DNA of 64,000 nucleotides from Bacillus safensis FO-36b (GCF_000691165.1 NZ_ASJD01000001.1:682001-746000); one strand, 5' to 3'; shown: positions 9,226-19,953, numbered from the stretch's first letter. The notes: generated by a model not told the origin, from the sequence alone. Translations and numbers: made by a program.

Positions 9226-10029
9226 ATGACGAACGAAACCATCAAAGTAGTAATCGCTGGAGCAAGAGGAAGAATGGGGATAGAGGCTGTGAAGCTGGCG
9301 GAAGAAACAGGCCATTTTGAGCTGGTGGCCGCACTTGATCACACGCATGAAGGAAAAAAATTATCTGATGTGATTCATACGACATCTAATGCACCGATTT
9401 ATACGGATATTGATGTGTGTCTTTCAGAAACAGCACCAGATGTATTAATTGATCTGACAACACCTGAAATCGGGAAAGTACATACAAAAAAAGCACTTGA
9501 ACATGGCGTGCGTCCAGTCGTAGGAACAACTGGATTTTCAGAAGATGACCTAAAAGAGCTTCAGCAATTAACAGAAGAAAAGGGCATAGGCTGTATTATT
9601 GCACCAAACTTTGCTGTCGGTGCGGTCTTAATGATGAAATTTGCCAAAATGGCCGCGAATTATTTCCCTGACGTTGAAATCATTGAGCTTCACCACGATA
9701 AAAAACTAGATGCCCCAAGCGGTACGGGCTTAAAAACGGCTGAAATGATTGCAGAAGTAAGAGAAAGCAAAAAGCAGGGACACCCAGAAGAGAAAGAATT
9801 AATCGAAGGGGCACGAGGAGCCGATTATGATGGTATCCGTCTGCATAGCGTGAGACTTCCTGGTATGATTGCACATCAAGAAGTGCTGTTTGGAATGGAC
9901 GGACAGACGCTCACCATTCGTCATGATTCTTATAACCGTGCATCCTTTATGTCAGGCGTGAAGCTTTCAGTAGAGCAGGTCATGCACATTGATCAGCTCG
10001 TTTATGGTTTAGAAAATATCATCGACTAA
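9226..10029 (+). CDS. dapB: 4-hydroxy-tetrahydrodipicolinate reductase
   Basis: A 267-aa enzyme of the diaminopimelate/lysine pathway that also feeds dipicolinate and peptidoglycan synthesis. The N-terminal Rossmann motif is AGARGRMG, and the catalytic signature is [15 protein letters not shown] with the His pair and Lys. The length equals the family norm. It follows ypjD by five bases and is followed by mgsA. Confidence 0.97.
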   Translation: MTNETIKVVIAGARGRMGIEAVKLAEETGHFELVAALDHTHEGKKLSDVIHTTSNAPIYTDIDVCLSETAPDVLIDLTTPEIGKVHTKKALEHGVRPVVGTTGFSEDDLKELQQLTEEKGIGCIIAPNFAVGAVLMMKFAKMAANYFPDVEIIELHHDKKLDAPSGTGLKTAEMIAEVRESKKQGHPEEKELIEGARGADYDGIRLHSVRLPGMIAHQEVLFGMDGQTLTIRHDSYNRASFMSGVKLSVEQVMHIDQLVYGLENIID

Positions 10030-10046
10030 TAAGGAGTGGATTCCTG

Positions 10047-10466
10047 ATGAACATTGCTTTAATCGCTCATGATAAGAAAAAAAGTGACATGATTCAGTTT
10101 GCCACCGCGTATCGTGATATTTTGGCAGATCATACACTTTACGCAACAGGGACAACAGGTTTGAGAGTGAAAGAAGCGACGGGGCTTCCCATTCATCGTT
10201 TCCAATCAGGACCACTTGGGGGAGATCAGCAGATCGGTGCTTTAATTGCTGATAATGCAATGGATCTTGTGCTCTTTTTTAGAGACCCGCTAACTGCGCA
10301 GCCGCATGAACCGGATGTATCTGCACTCATCCGGCTTTGCGATGTGTATACCATTCCATTAGCCACCAATATGGGAACTGCTGAAATTTTAGTCAGGAAT
10401 TTAAATAAAGGTACGTTTGATTTTCGAGATGTAGCAAAAAACGGAGGAACAAATGAAACGACTTGA
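10047..10466 (+). CDS. mgsA: Methylglyoxal synthase
   Basis: A 139-aa enzyme converting dihydroxyacetone phosphate to methylglyoxal, a bypass of lower glycolysis. Phosphate- and substrate-binding motifs are visible: [10 protein letters not shown] at the N-terminus, ATGTTG near residue 36, [12 protein letters not shown] near 55, and FFRDPL with the catalytic Asp region. It overlaps bshB1 by 14 bases. Bacillithiol takes part in methylglyoxal detoxification in Bacillus, so the link to the bsh genes makes sense. Confidence 0.96.
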   Translation: MNIALIAHDKKKSDMIQFATAYRDILADHTLYATGTTGLRVKEATGLPIHRFQSGPLGGDQQIGALIADNAMDLVLFFRDPLTAQPHEPDVSALIRLCDVYTIPLATNMGTAEILVRNLNKGTFDFRDVAKNGGTNETT

Positions 10467-11157
10467 TATCCTTGCATTCGGTGCCCATAGCGATGATGTA
10501 GAGATCGGAATGGGCGGAACGATTGCAAAATACGTAAAAAAAGGGGCGCGCGTCGGGATTTGCGACTTGACCCAGGCCGAATTATCTTCAAATGGAACAG
10601 TAGAGAGCCGCAAAGAAGAAGCAAAAGCCGCCGCCGCTATTTTAGGTGTCAGAGCGAGAATCCAGCTTACACTGCCAGATAGAGGGCTGTATCTAAATGA
10701 CGAAGCGATGAAGGAAATTGCGGGCGTGATTCGAACATACAAACCGAAACTGATTTTCGCTCCGTACCACCAAGATCGGCATCCAGATCATGGCCATGCG
10801 GGCTCACTTGTAGAAGAGGCCGCTTTTTCTGCAGGTATACATAAATTTGAAGATTCATACAAGCAGCCAGCGCATAAAATAAGCCAAATGTATTATTACA
10901 TGATTAATGGGCACCATCGTCCAGATTTTGTGATCGATATTTCTAAGGAAATGCACCAAAAAATTGATAGCTTGCACGCGTATAAAAGCCAATTTGTTAA
11001 ATCGGCAAACTCAGTAGAGACACCTCTTGTGAACGGTTATATTGATTTTGTCAAAATGAGAGAGTCTATGTATGGAAGAGAAGTCAACAAAGCTTATGCA
11101 GAAGGGTTTATCACAAAGAAACCACTTTTGTTGGACGATGACTTACTTGGGGGGTAA
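10453..11157 (+). CDS. bshB1: Bacillithiol biosynthesis deacetylase BshB1
   Basis: A 234-aa zinc-dependent LmbE-like deacetylase that removes the acetyl group from GlcNAc-malate. The zinc motif AHSDDVE near residues 11-17 and the second box HPDHGHAG supply the ligands. It starts inside mgsA (14-base overlap) and ends two bases before bshA, so the three genes are translationally linked. Confidence 0.95.
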   Translation: MKRLDILAFGAHSDDVEIGMGGTIAKYVKKGARVGICDLTQAELSSNGTVESRKEEAKAAAAILGVRARIQLTLPDRGLYLNDEAMKEIAGVIRTYKPKLIFAPYHQDRHPDHGHAGSLVEEAAFSAGIHKFEDSYKQPAHKISQMYYYMINGHHRPDFVIDISKEMHQKIDSLHAYKSQFVKSANSVETPLVNGYIDFVKMRESMYGREVNKAYAEGFITKKPLLLDDDLLGG

Positions 11158-11159
11158 TT

Positions 11160-12305
11160 ATGAAAAAACTGAGGATCGGAATTACTTGTTATCCAAGTGT
11201 CGGCGGCTCAGGCATTATCGCCACGGAGCTTGGAAAACGTTTAGCTGAAAAAGGGCACGATGTTCATTTCATTACCTCTAGCATTCCGTTTAGGCTTAAT
11301 AAAGTATATCCGAATATTTATTTTCATGAGGTGGATGTGAATCAATATGCAGTTTTTCAATATCCGCCTTATGACCTTGCGCTGGCAAGTAAATTGGCAG
11401 AAGTCGCAAAACGAGAAAAGCTTGATATTATTCACGCGCATTATGCAGTCCCGCACGCTGTCTGTGCGTTTCTAGCCAAACAAATGACTGGACACTCTGT
11501 GAAAGTCGTTACGACGCTTCATGGAACGGATATTACGGTTTTAGGCTATGATCCATCATTAAAAGAAGTGATCCGGTTCGCCATCGAATCATCGGACCGC
11601 GTAACAGCGGTGTCGCAATCATTAGCTGCGCAGACATACGATCTCATCAAACCAGATAAAAAAATTGATACGATTCATAATTTTGTTGATGAACGGGTGT
11701 ATTTGCGTGAAGATCACGATTTGTTAAAGACACATTATGGTCTTTTACCGAACGAAAAGGTCATCATCCATGTATCAAACTTTCGAAAGGTGAAACGGGT
11801 GCATGATGTGATTCATGTGTTTCAAAAGATTTCTGAACAGGTGCAGGCAAAGCTGCTGCTCATTGGTGATGGTCCTGAGAAATCGGTTGTATGTGAACTC
11901 GTGAAAAAATTAGGACTGACAGACCGCGTATTGTTTTTAGGCAAGCAAGAGAAGGTTGAGGAGCTTTATTCAATAAGTGATTTGAAGCTGCTTCTTTCGG
12001 AGAAGGAGAGCTTTGGGCTTGTGCTTCTTGAAGCAATGGCATGCGGTGTCCCTTGTATCGGTACGGATGTCGGCGGTATTCCAGAGGTCATTACACATGG
12101 AGAAACAGGGTTTCTTGTCCCGCTCGGCGATATAGATGGAGCAGCAAAGCACGCAGTGTCTCTGCTGAAAGACGAAGCGCTTCATGAAAAAGTGTCAGCG
12201 GCAGCTCAGTCTAGTGTTCAGGCTCATTTCTCCTCTGATAAGATTGTGAGTGAATATGAGAAGCTTTACCTAGAATTGATCGAAGGTGATGATGAAGATG
12301 AATGA
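11160..12305 (+). CDS. bshA: L-malate glycosyltransferase, bacillithiol biosynthesis
   Basis: A 381-aa GT4-family glycosyltransferase joining UDP-GlcNAc and L-malate, the first step of bacillithiol synthesis. N-terminal [11 protein letters not shown] and LHGTDIT segments and the C-terminal nucleotide-sugar site ([16 protein letters not shown]) are typical. The ribosome binding site GGGGGG lies within the end of bshB1. The stop codon overlaps the start of cca. Confidence 0.95.
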   Translation: MKKLRIGITCYPSVGGSGIIATELGKRLAEKGHDVHFITSSIPFRLNKVYPNIYFHEVDVNQYAVFQYPPYDLALASKLAEVAKREKLDIIHAHYAVPHAVCAFLAKQMTGHSVKVVTTLHGTDITVLGYDPSLKEVIRFAIESSDRVTAVSQSLAAQTYDLIKPDKKIDTIHNFVDERVYLREDHDLLKTHYGLLPNEKVIIHVSNFRKVKRVHDVIHVFQKISEQVQAKLLLIGDGPEKSVVCELVKKLGLTDRVLFLGKQEKVEELYSISDLKLLLSEKESFGLVLLEAMACGVPCIGTDVGGIPEVITHGETGFLVPLGDIDGAAKHAVSLLKDEALHEKVSAAAQSSVQAHFSSDKIVSEYEKLYLELIEGDDEDE

Positions 12306-13500
12306 ACCATTCACACATGCGATCCCTATATTACATACACTGCACGAACATGGGCATCAGGCTTACTTTGTCGGCGGAGCGGTGAGAGATGTTCTATTAG
12401 GACGGGAAATCGGCGATATCGATATTGCGACAGATGCAACACCTGATAAGGTTGAGTCCTTATTTGAAAAAACAGTAGATGTCGGTAAGGCGCATGGCAC
12501 TGTCATTGTGTTGCATGATGGTGTCAGCTATGAGGTCACGACGTTTCGAACGGAATCAGAATATGAAGATTTTCGCAGACCGAAAGAAGTGGCGTTTATC
12601 ACGTCGCTTAAGGAAGATCTTTTAAGAAGAGATTTAACGATTAATGCGATGGCCATGGATATAAATGGGGAAATTATTGATCATGTAGGTGGAAAACAGG
12701 ATATTAAGCGGAAACGAATTCAAACCGTAGGAGATCCTGCGTGCCGCTTTCAAGAAGATGCGCTTCGCATGATGAGAGCTGTCCGTTTTTTAAGCCAGCT
12801 TGGCTTTGAACTCGCTGATGAAACGGCTGAAGCTATGAAAAAGGATAAGCATCTGCTTGCCAACATATCAGTTGAGCGCAAAAAGATTGAAATGGAGAAG
12901 CTTTTAAAAGGCCGTCATTGTGAGAAGGCCATTCAAGTACTCATTTCAACCAAATTATATGAAGAATTGCCAGGTCTCAAAGAGGAGCGTCTTCATGAAT
13001 CCTTTCAAGCCTTTCCATATTACTTACTGGATGGACTAGAAGAGGTATGGGGGGCTTGCATCCATTTGCTAGGTTTAAATGAAGCGGAGGCTGCGGCCTT
13101 CTTAAAAGAATGGAAGCTGTCAACGAAGCTTTTGAAAGACGCAGTAGCTATTAGTCAATACGTTGATTGTGACTGGGATGCGGAAAACATGTTTGAAGCT
13201 GGTGAACACGTGCTCTTATCTAGTTTGAAGATTACACAGCTAAAACATGAGCGCCGCATTTTCTTTGATGAACTGGAGGCAGCGAAGCGTTCTTATGATG
13301 CACTTCCGATTAAAAAGCTCCAAGACCTCGCTGTTTCAGGAAAAGATTTAATGGCCTTTCGGCAAAAGCCGTCTGGGAAATGGATTGCAGAGGAGCTTGA
13401 TTTTGTGAAAAAAGCCGTTTTGCAAAACCGTTTAGAAAACCGAAAAGAAGCCATAGAGGAGTGGCTTAAAGCATGCGATCCGCAATTAGAAAACGATTAA
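12298..13500 (+). CDS. cca: CCA tRNA nucleotidyltransferase
   Basis: A 400-aa class II CCA-adding enzyme that completes or repairs tRNA 3' ends. The nucleotidyltransferase motifs are [10 protein letters not shown] near residue 24, the metal-binding [16 protein letters not shown] and [13 protein letters not shown] chose the ATG at 12298 because AAGGTGA at 12283-12289 sits eight bases before it; a GTG at 12286 and ATGs at 12289 and 12292 are in frame but too close. It overlaps bshA by eight bases and birA by 28. Confidence 0.95.
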   Translation: MNEPFTHAIPILHTLHEHGHQAYFVGGAVRDVLLGREIGDIDIATDATPDKVESLFEKTVDVGKAHGTVIVLHDGVSYEVTTFRTESEYEDFRRPKEVAFITSLKEDLLRRDLTINAMAMDINGEIIDHVGGKQDIKRKRIQTVGDPACRFQEDALRMMRAVRFLSQLGFELADETAEAMKKDKHLLANISVERKKIEMEKLLKGRHCEKAIQVLISTKLYEELPGLKEERLHESFQAFPYYLLDGLEEVWGACIHLLGLNEAEAAAFLKEWKLSTKLLKDAVAISQYVDCDWDAENMFEAGEHVLLSSLKITQLKHERRIFFDELEAAKRSYDALPIKKLQDLAVSGKDLMAFRQKPSGKWIAEELDFVKKAVLQNRLENRKEAIEEWLKACDPQLEND

Positions 13501-14456
13501 TTGAACTATTTACAGAATCCAGCCAGGATTTTGTCTCAAGTCAGCAGATTTGTGATGAGCTTGGCTGCTCCCGAACAGCTGTGTGGAAGCATATGGAGGA
13601 CTTGCGAAAAGAGGGGTATGAGGTAGAAGCAGTTAGAAGAAAAGGATACCGTCTGCTTCGTAAACCGGACAAAATTAGTGAGGACGAAATTCTGTTTGGT
13701 CTGGAAACAGAGAGCTTCGGCAGGCATATTTACTTTCAGAAAGAAGTCGCTTCCACTCAGCTGATTGCCCATGATCTTGTCAATGAAGGTGCGCCCCACG
13801 GCACAATCGTTGTCAGCGATCATCAGACAAACGGAAAAGGGCGTCTTCAAAGAACGTGGCATTCACCAAATGGGACAGGCATTTGGATGAGTCTTATTCT
13901 CCGGCCTGAGATCCCGCTGCATAAAGCGCCGCAAATGACGCTTTTGGCATCTGTAGCCATCGCAGAAGCGATTGCGCAGCAAACAGGACTCAATCCATCT
14001 ATTAAATGGCCAAACGATATTTTGTTGAATGGAAAAAAGGTCGTTGGCATTCTGACTGAATTAAAAGCAGAAGCTGACCAGGTTCATGCGGTCATCATTG
14101 GGCCGGGCATTAATGTGAACCAAACAGTTGATGACTTCCCGGATGAACTAAAGGATGTCGCCACAAGTCTGCGAATGGAACTGAATGAAAAAGTGGATCG
14201 GGCTGCACTCATACAACAGATGATGTCCACTTTTGAAAAAAGGTATGACGATTACATGAAGCAAGGATTTGCGCCGATTAAACAATTATGGGAATCGTTT
14301 GCGATGACGATCGGTCAACATATTGTTGCCCGCACCGTCAATGGGCAATATACGGGGAAGGCGCTTGGAATCAATGAAGAAGGTGTTTTATTGCTTGAAA
14401 CGGAGGACGGTATCCAAAAAATCTACTCCGCAGACATTGAGATCAAGTCAACTTGA
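13473..14456 (+). CDS. birA: Bifunctional biotin-protein ligase and biotin operon repressor
   Basis: A 327-aa group II biotin ligase. The N-terminal winged helix (DELGCSRTAVWKHME, about residues 25-40) binds DNA of biotin operators. The catalytic domain has GKGRLQRTWHS for biotinyl-AMP binding and KWPNDIL, and a small SH3-like C-terminal domain ends with KIYSADIE. It adenylates biotin and attaches it to acetyl-CoA and pyruvate carboxylases. The start lies 28 bases inside cca. Confidence 0.95.
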   Translation: MRSAIRKRLIELFTESSQDFVSSQQICDELGCSRTAVWKHMEDLRKEGYEVEAVRRKGYRLLRKPDKISEDEILFGLETESFGRHIYFQKEVASTQLIAHDLVNEGAPHGTIVVSDHQTNGKGRLQRTWHSPNGTGIWMSLILRPEIPLHKAPQMTLLASVAIAEAIAQQTGLNPSIKWPNDILLNGKKVVGILTELKAEADQVHAVIIGPGINVNQTVDDFPDELKDVATSLRMELNEKVDRAALIQQMMSTFEKRYDDYMKQGFAPIKQLWESFAMTIGQHIVARTVNGQYTGKALGINEEGVLLLETEDGIQKIYSADIEIKST

Positions 14457-14477
14457 GTGGAACACCCGGCACATTTT

Positions 14478-14486
14478 TGATATACT
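14478..14486 (+). promoter_or_regulatory. Extended -10 promoter before panBCD
   Basis: TGATATACT has the extended -10 TG followed by TATACT at 14481-14486. No good -35 hexamer is seen 17 bp upstream. It lies 168 bp before panB, implying a leader of about 160 nt. Confidence 0.5.
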
Positions 14487-14588
14487 TCGTGTGGGCAGTA
14501 TCTGCAAAGAACTGTACCTGTTAGGAAGAAAAATTCGATAAATTTCTGCCTTGATCCTAAGGGACTTGGACAGAGGGATGATTCGCCG

Positions 14589-14649
14589 CACATGAGAAAT
14601 CAAAGCATGTGATGTGAGGCAAGCCATCTCCTCTCCAGAATGAGGAGGA
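14589..14649 (+). promoter_or_regulatory. Structured panB leader with a hairpin covering the ribosome binding site
   Basis: CACATG (14589-14594) pairs with CATGTG (14606-14611). Further on CTCCTC (14628-14633) is perfectly complementary to GAGGAG (14642-14647), which is the core of the panB ribosome binding site GAGGAGGA. The second hairpin (8-nt loop) would block ribosome entry unless opened. I do not recognise the leader as a known riboswitch. Confidence 0.45.
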
Positions 14650-14653
14650 ACAA

Positions 14654-15493
14654 ATGAAGACAAAGCTAGATTTTTTCAAAATGAAAGAACAAAACGAACC
14701 TATAGTGATGCTGACCGCATACGACTATCCAGCTGCAAAGCAAGCGGAAAAAGCGGAAGTCGACATGATCTTAGTTGGTGATTCACTTGGGATGGTTGTA
14801 CTTGGACTAGATTCCACAGTTCAAGTCACGATGGATGATATGATCCATCACACAAAAGCAGTGAAAAGAGGCGCAAAAGACACATTTGTTGTGACTGATA
14901 TGCCATTTATGTCTTACCATTATTCGTTAGAAGAAACAATGAAAAATGCAGCACGCATCATGCAAGAAAGTGGTGCCGATGCCTTAAAGCTAGAAGGCGG
15001 AGATGGAGTATTTGAATCCATTCAAGCTTTAACAAGAGGCGGAATTCCTGTCGTCAGTCATTTAGGCCTCACACCTCAATCAGTTGGTGTACTTGGCGGG
15101 TATAAAGTGCAAGGAAAAGACCACGAAAGTGCTCAAAAATTGATTGAAGACAGCTTGAAATGTGAGGAAGCCGGAGCGATCGCACTTGTGCTGGAATGCG
15201 TACCTGGCGAACTGACAAAACGAATTACCGACATGCTGAAGATTCCTGTGATCGGAATTGGTGCAGGAGCTGAGGCAGACGGACAAGTTCTCGTTTACCA
15301 TGATGTGGTAGGATACGGGGTGTCTAGAACACCTAAGTTTGTGAAACAATACGCGCAAATTGATACTGTTTTAGAAGAAGCGCTCATTCAATATACAAAA
15401 GAAGTAAAAGCACGCACATTTCCAGAGGACATGCATACGTTTCATATCAAAGAAGAAGTCCTTGATGGCTTATATGGGGGAATCAAAAAATGA
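14654..15493 (+). CDS. panB: 3-methyl-2-oxobutanoate hydroxymethyltransferase
   Basis: A 279-aa TIM-barrel enzyme transferring a hydroxymethyl group from methylene-tetrahydrofolate to ketoisovalerate, first step of pantoate synthesis. [22 protein letters not shown] and KLEGG are conserved active-site segments that hold the metal-binding Asp residues. It is first in panBCD and overlaps panC by four bases (ATGA). Confidence 0.97.
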   Translation: MKTKLDFFKMKEQNEPIVMLTAYDYPAAKQAEKAEVDMILVGDSLGMVVLGLDSTVQVTMDDMIHHTKAVKRGAKDTFVVTDMPFMSYHYSLEETMKNAARIMQESGADALKLEGGDGVFESIQALTRGGIPVVSHLGLTPQSVGVLGGYKVQGKDHESAQKLIEDSLKCEEAGAIALVLECVPGELTKRITDMLKIPVIGIGAGAEADGQVLVYHDVVGYGVSRTPKFVKQYAQIDTVLEEALIQYTKEVKARTFPEDMHTFHIKEEVLDGLYGGIKK

Positions 15494-16356
15494 ACGTTGT
15501 CACCCATATTCACGAGCTAAAAGAATTGATCAAGCAGCATCAAGAAAAGCAGCATTCCATCGGCTTTGTTCCTACGATGGGCTTTCTTCATGAAGGACAT
15601 CTGACGCTTGCGAAAGAGGCAAGAGGTCAAAATGACATTGTCGTGATGAGTATTTTTGTCAATCCTTTGCAATTTGGACCAAATGAAGACTTTGAATCCT
15701 ATCCGAGGGATATGGAAAGAGACAAGCGTCTTGCAGAACAAGCAGGGGTGGATATTTTATTTACACCTGATGTGAAGGAAATGTACCAAAATGAACCATC
15801 TATTACGATGACGGTTCAAAAGCGGACGGATGTCTTATGCGGAAAAAAACGCCCAGGACATTTTGACGGCGTTGTCACTGTGCTCACAAAGCTGTTTCAT
15901 CTTGTGTCACCAACAAATGTCTACTTTGGACTAAAGGATGCACAGCAAGTCGCTGTGATCGATGCGATGATCAAGGATTTCTTCTTTGATCTTCACCTTG
16001 TATCTGTACCGACAGTCAGAGAAGAAGACGGTTTAGCGAAAAGCTCAAGGAATGTGTACTTGTCAGAAAAAGAAAGACAAGAAGCACCCGCTTTATACCG
16101 CGCATTAAAAAAAGGCCGGTCAGCTGTTGAAAAAGGTGAACGTGATGTCAGTCGTGTATACCAGCTGATTGAAGAGGAACTTGTTCAGACGTGCGGAGAA
16201 ATTGATTATATTGAGATCTACTCATATCCAGAACTTGAGCCGCTTGAGCAGTTAACAGGTCAAGTCATTATGGCGATTGCGGTGAAATTTTCACGGGCAA
16301 GACTGATTGATAATGTGATTTTCCATGTTCCTGAAAGCGGTGAAAAACATGTATAG
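15490..16356 (+). CDS. panC: Pantothenate synthetase
   Basis: A 288-aa pantoate-beta-alanine ligase. Its nucleotidyltransferase motifs are [10 protein letters not shown] near residue 28 (HIGH-type) and KSSRNVYLS (KMSKS-type); [16 protein letters not shown] is the conserved central segment. It joins pantoate and beta-alanine with ATP. It overlaps both neighbours (four bases with panB, eight with panD), so the three products are made in a coupled way. Confidence 0.97.
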   Translation: MNVVTHIHELKELIKQHQEKQHSIGFVPTMGFLHEGHLTLAKEARGQNDIVVMSIFVNPLQFGPNEDFESYPRDMERDKRLAEQAGVDILFTPDVKEMYQNEPSITMTVQKRTDVLCGKKRPGHFDGVVTVLTKLFHLVSPTNVYFGLKDAQQVAVIDAMIKDFFFDLHLVSVPTVREEDGLAKSSRNVYLSEKERQEAPALYRALKKGRSAVEKGERDVSRVYQLIEEELVQTCGEIDYIEIYSYPELEPLEQLTGQVIMAIAVKFSRARLIDNVIFHVPESGEKHV

Positions 16357-16732
16357 AACCTTTATGACATCTAAGCTTCATAAAGCAACGGTAACAGAAG
16401 CAAACTTACATTATGTGGGAAGTATTACAATTGACGAAGATTTACTTGATGCGGCAGGTATGATGGCAAATGAAAAAGTACAAATTGTCAACAATCATAA
16501 TGGCGCAAGACTTGAAACATATATTATTCCCGGCGAAAGAAAGAGCGGTGTTATTTGTCTAAATGGGGCGGCGGCGAGACTCGTTCAGCCAGGGGATGAA
16601 GTCATTATTATCGCTTATGGGATGCTGTCAGAAGAAGAAGCAAAGACACATACACCAAAAGTGGTCGTGTTAAATAAACAAAATCAAATTGAACAAATGA
16701 TTGGGCAAGAGCCTGCGAGAACGATTTTATAA
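16349..16732 (+). CDS. panD: Aspartate 1-decarboxylase
   Basis: A 127-aa pyruvoyl enzyme making beta-alanine from aspartate. The self-cleavage site Gly24-Ser25 (YVGSIT) is intact, and the conserved NGAARL box follows. The ATG at 16349 gives the standard length; an in-frame start at 16325 would add eight residues inside panC and is less likely. It ends the panBCD operon before a terminator. Confidence 0.96.
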   Translation: MYRTFMTSKLHKATVTEANLHYVGSITIDEDLLDAAGMMANEKVQIVNNHNGARLETYIIPGERKSGVICLNGAAARLVQPGDEVIIIAYGMLSEEEAKTHTPKVVVLNKQNQIEQMIGQEPARTIL

Positions 16733-16745
16733 CGCAAGCTCCATG

Positions 16746-16791
16746 GAAACAGAACAGTTTCAGAAGAGAGGCTGTTCTGTTTCATCTATTT
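16746..16791 (+). terminator. Intrinsic terminator after panBCD
   Basis: GAAACAGAACAG (16746-16757) and CTGTTCTGTTTC (16772-16783) form a perfect 12-bp stem with a 14-nt loop, followed by ATCTATTTTG. Confidence 0.75.
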
Positions 16792-16803
16792 TGTCCAGAG
16801 TGT

Positions 16804-16823
16804 GTTTCACTTCAGGGTGAAAC
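16804..16823 (+). other. Small hairpin upstream of dinG
   Basis: GTTTCAC and GTGAAAC form a perfect 7-bp stem with a 6-nt loop, 23 bases before the dinG start and without a U-tract. It could be a leader structure or a protein-binding palindrome; nothing further can be said. Confidence 0.35.
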
Positions 16824-16845
16824 GAGGAATTGAGGTGTCCATTTT

Positions 16846-19638
16846 ATGACCGATCAAAGGTTTGTTGTCGTTGATATTGAAACCACCGGAAATTCACCTA
16901 AAAAGGGTGATAAAATCATTCAAATAGCTGCGGTGGTCATTGAAAATGGACAAATTGTCGAACGGTATTCAAAATATGTGAACCCGGGAAAAGCAATCCC
17001 TGGATTTATTGAACAGCTGACAGGCATTCAGCAGCACATGGTTGATGATGCGGTGTTTTTTGAGGATATTGCCCAAGAGGTGTATGATCTCATACAGGGT
17101 GCTTATTTTGTTGCGCACAATGTTCATTTTGACTTGAATTTTTTAAATGATGAACTAAAAGCATGCGGGAAAAATGAGCTGGATGTGCTAGCAATTGATA
17201 CAGTTGAGATCTCTAGAATTCTTTATCCTGAGCTTGAAGGTTATAAGCTCACTGAATTAAGTGAAGAGCTCATGCTTCCACATGACCACCCGCATAGGGC
17301 GGATAGTGATGCGGAAGTTACTGCCATGTTATTTTTAACTTTATTACATCAATTAAAACATACACCGAAAATCGTGCTGAAGCAGCTGCGCAGATTATCC
17401 TCTTATCTCCTAAGTGATATAGGACTTTTAATTCAGCAGCTTGAAACAAGTCATGCTAGCCGGGAAGATTCTTTGGTGGAAGTCGGCTCTTTTGCTGTAA
17501 AAGATGTCACCAATTCTATCAGTAGGGCGACACATTCAGTAGGTGAAGATGATGAACAGCTGTTTGAGGAAATCAAAAAGAAGCTTCCGCAAACGGTAGA
17601 AGGCTATGAGGTAAGAGAAGGCCAGCTTACAATGATGAATAAAGTGAGAGATGTGTTTCATGAAAGAGCCTATGCATTAATTGAGGCGGCACCGGGTATT
17701 GGGAAAACGCTCGCTTACCTCATCCCAGCTGCTCTAGAAGCGAGTAAATCAGGAAAACCTGTCATTATTAGTACATATTCCATACTTTTGCAGCAGCAAA
17801 TGCTTCAGCGTGATGTGCCTATGTTGAATCAATTGCTCCCGTTTGAGCCTGCTGCCTGTGTATTTAAAGGTCGGGCGCATTATATTTGTTTAGATAAGTT
17901 TGAGCATGTGCTTCATGAGGAAGATGATAACTATGATGTCGTCTTAACGAAGGCGCAAATTTTAATGTGGCTCCTTGTAACAGAAACAGGTGATTTATCT
18001 GAACTGAATTTACCGTCAGGAGCTGCCAATATAAAAGACCGCATTTCCTGTGTGCATATGCCGTTTACATCGAAAAAGCGCCGTTTTAAAGAGTATTGCT
18101 TTTATGAGCGCGCTAAAAAAAGGGCAAAAACAGCTGATTTAATTTTAACGAATCATCGTCTGCTCTTATCACAAACGGAGGCATCGTCTATCTTTCAGCA
18201 TGCTGACGTATATGTGATAGACGAAGCCCATCAATTTGAGAAAACAGCCAATGAAACCCTAGGGGATAGTGCGTCTTATATCCAGCTTCACGCGAAGTTA
18301 ACACAGCTTGGCTCCTTGCAAGGCGGATTGTTAAAGAAACTGAAAAAGAGATTTCATCATGCAGGGTTACAGACAGACACCTTTATTGAAATGGATGAGT
18401 ATCTCAATCAGCTTCAAATGGAAAGTGACGCTTTCTTTAGCACCGTCCATTCATTTGTGAAAAGGACAAAACCAAAAGCCGACATCAATCGTCTCATTCA
18501 TAGAGTACGTCATCATTCAAAGCATGCTCAGTGGAAACGGATTAAAGAAACGGCAAGTAAGCTTTGTTCCTTGTTAATTGCTTGTGAGAAGCTGTATGAA
18601 CAGCAAAAAAATGAGCTTCTTCAAAAAAGTGATCAGCTGACAGAACACTTTGCCTTTGAAGCAGAGGAATACGACCAAGTCATGTCGTTTATGCATACTT
18701 TTTGCAGTACACTGTACCGGTTTATCTTTGAACCGAAAAACGATGAAACGGTTTGGATTGAAATTGATGCAAAAGGTGCCAAAAACGCTGTCTTTATGCA
18801 TGCACAGCCGTTAGATACTGGGGAGCTTTTGGCTGACCGTTTCTTTATGAACAAAAAGAGTGTTGTCCTCACATCAGGGACGCTTACCATTAATCACCGT
18901 TTTGATTATTGCTTGGAACGGTTTGGCCTGCAAGATTTTTACCCTCATCTTGTGCAAATTGATTCACCTTTCGAACTTGAAAAACAGCTTAAGGTCATTG
19001 TTCCAGCAGACATGCCACCGATTACAAACCGTGATGAACGAGATTATGTAAAGCAGGCTGCGCAATATATTAAGGTCATGGAAAAGCAGCAGCATGCAAA
19101 AATATTGGTTTTGTTTAATTCACATGAGATGTTAAAAGCAGTCTATGAAGAGCTAAAAACAGAAGGGATGCAGTCAGCCCTTTTTGCTCAAGGTTTGACG
19201 GGCGGAAGCCCCGTAAAATTAACGAAAATGTTCAAATTAGCAAAACAAGCCATTTTACTTGGTACGGGTAGTTTTTGGGAAGGTGTTGATTTTCCGGGCG
19301 CAGAGCTGACAACAGTCATCATGGCACGTCTTCCGTTCAGGCCGCCTGATTCTCCGCTTATTGAAGCCAAATGTGATGCAGCAAAAAAACAAGGGAAAAA
19401 TCCGTTTAAAGCCGTCGCTTTACCAGAAGCTGTGTTAACCTTTAAGCAAGGAGCTGGACGCTTGCTGCGTTCTGAAAAAGACATAGGCACATTGCTGATT
19501 TTAGACCGCCGAGTGAAAACCGCTTCATATGGAAAACTATTTTTAGAATCACTCCCTCATGCGCCAGTTCACGAGATGTCAAAAGAGTCACTTGAGGCGT
19601 ATATAGAAAACCTTAACAACGAAAAGCCGCTGTCATAA
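16846..19638 (+). CDS. dinG: DinG-type fusion of 3'-5' exonuclease and helicase
   Basis: A 930-aa protein with an N-terminal DEDD exonuclease domain (VDIETTGN near residue 9; HNVHFDLNFL near 90; final HRADSDAEVT near 148) fused to an XPD/DinG-type superfamily 2 helicase (Walker A APGIGKTLAY near 285, DEAH near 460, QGAGRLLRSE near the C-terminus). Four-cysteine iron-sulfur spacing as in E. coli DinG is not evident. Known Firmicute homologues are nucleases with a degenerate helicase part. It follows panD after a terminator, as in B. subtilis. Confidence 0.93.
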   Translation: MTDQRFVVVDIETTGNSPKKGDKIIQIAAVVIENGQIVERYSKYVNPGKAIPGFIEQLTGIQQHMVDDAVFFEDIAQEVYDLIQGAYFVAHNVHFDLNFLNDELKACGKNELDVLAIDTVEISRILYPELEGYKLTELSEELMLPHDHPHRADSDAEVTAMLFLTLLHQLKHTPKIVLKQLRRLSSYLLSDIGLLIQQLETSHASREDSLVEVGSFAVKDVTNSISRATHSVGEDDEQLFEEIKKKLPQTVEGYEVREGQLTMMNKVRDVFHERAYALIEAAPGIGKTLAYLIPAALEASKSGKPVIISTYSILLQQQMLQRDVPMLNQLLPFEPAACVFKGRAHYICLDKFEHVLHEEDDNYDVVLTKAQILMWLLVTETGDLSELNLPSGAANIKDRISCVHMPFTSKKRRFKEYCFYERAKKRAKTADLILTNHRLLLSQTEASSIFQHADVYVIDEAHQFEKTANETLGDSASYIQLHAKLTQLGSLQGGLLKKLKKRFHHAGLQTDTFIEMDEYLNQLQMESDAFFSTVHSFVKRTKPKADINRLIHRVRHHSKHAQWKRIKETASKLCSLLIACEKLYEQQKNELLQKSDQLTEHFAFEAEEYDQVMSFMHTFCSTLYRFIFEPKNDETVWIEIDAKGAKNAVFMHAQPLDTGELLADRFFMNKKSVVLTSGTLTINHRFDYCLERFGLQDFYPHLVQIDSPFELEKQLKVIVPADMPPITNRDERDYVKQAAQYIKVMEKQQHAKILVLFNSHEMLKAVYEELKTEGMQSALFAQGLTGGSPVKLTKMFKLAKQAILLGTGSFWEGVDFPGAELTTVIMARLPFRPPDSPLIEAKCDAAKKQGKNPFKAVALPEAVLTFKQGAGRLLRSEKDIGTLLILDRRVKTASYGKLFLESLPHAPVHEMSKESLEAYIENLNNEKPLS

Positions 19639-19648
19639 GCGGCCTTTA
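19624..19648 (+). terminator. Weak terminator at the end of dinG
   Basis: GCCGCT (19626-19631) and AGCGGC (19638-19643) form a 6-bp stem with a 6-nt loop overlapping the dinG stop codon, followed only by CTTT. Confidence 0.4.
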
Positions 19649-19770
19649 GCTGGTGTGGGTTTGGAGTTAATTTATCGTAACGGCTTTTTGTGTTCCGTTG
19701 TAAAAATAGTATCGGTTCCCGTGCAGAAAAGTATGACTAACAATATTTACGTACCGAGGAGGAATTAGAA

Positions 19771-19941
19771 GTGGAAAGTAAAATAGAGGTACTTTCAACT
19801 GTTCAAATTAAACATTCAGAAGACCTGTACAAAATCGTTGATTTATTGAACAGAACGCTTAAAAGAGAAGATCTCATGTTTGGATTAGCATTAGATCAAG
19901 AAGATCAAAATCAAGCGGTATTTACGATATACCGCACATAG
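19771..19941 (+). CDS. ypmA: Small conserved protein YpmA
   Basis: A 56-aa protein starting at a GTG with the excellent ribosome binding site GAGGAGGAATT (19757-19767). The sequence (MESKIEVLST, then DLYKIVDLLN, ending VFTIYRT) fits Bacillus YpmA, a DUF4264-type protein of unknown function. It lies 12 bases before ypmB in the order seen in B. subtilis. Confidence 0.85.
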   Translation: MESKIEVLSTVQIKHSEDLYKIVDLLNRTLKREDLMFGLALDQEDQNQAVFTIYRT

Positions 19942-19953
19942 GGGAAGCTTGAC

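Noticed and set aside
9031..9348. A 105-aa minus-strand ORF opposite ypjD and dapB
   Set aside because: It is an antisense shadow across a gene junction, Ser- and Cys-rich, with no start signal.
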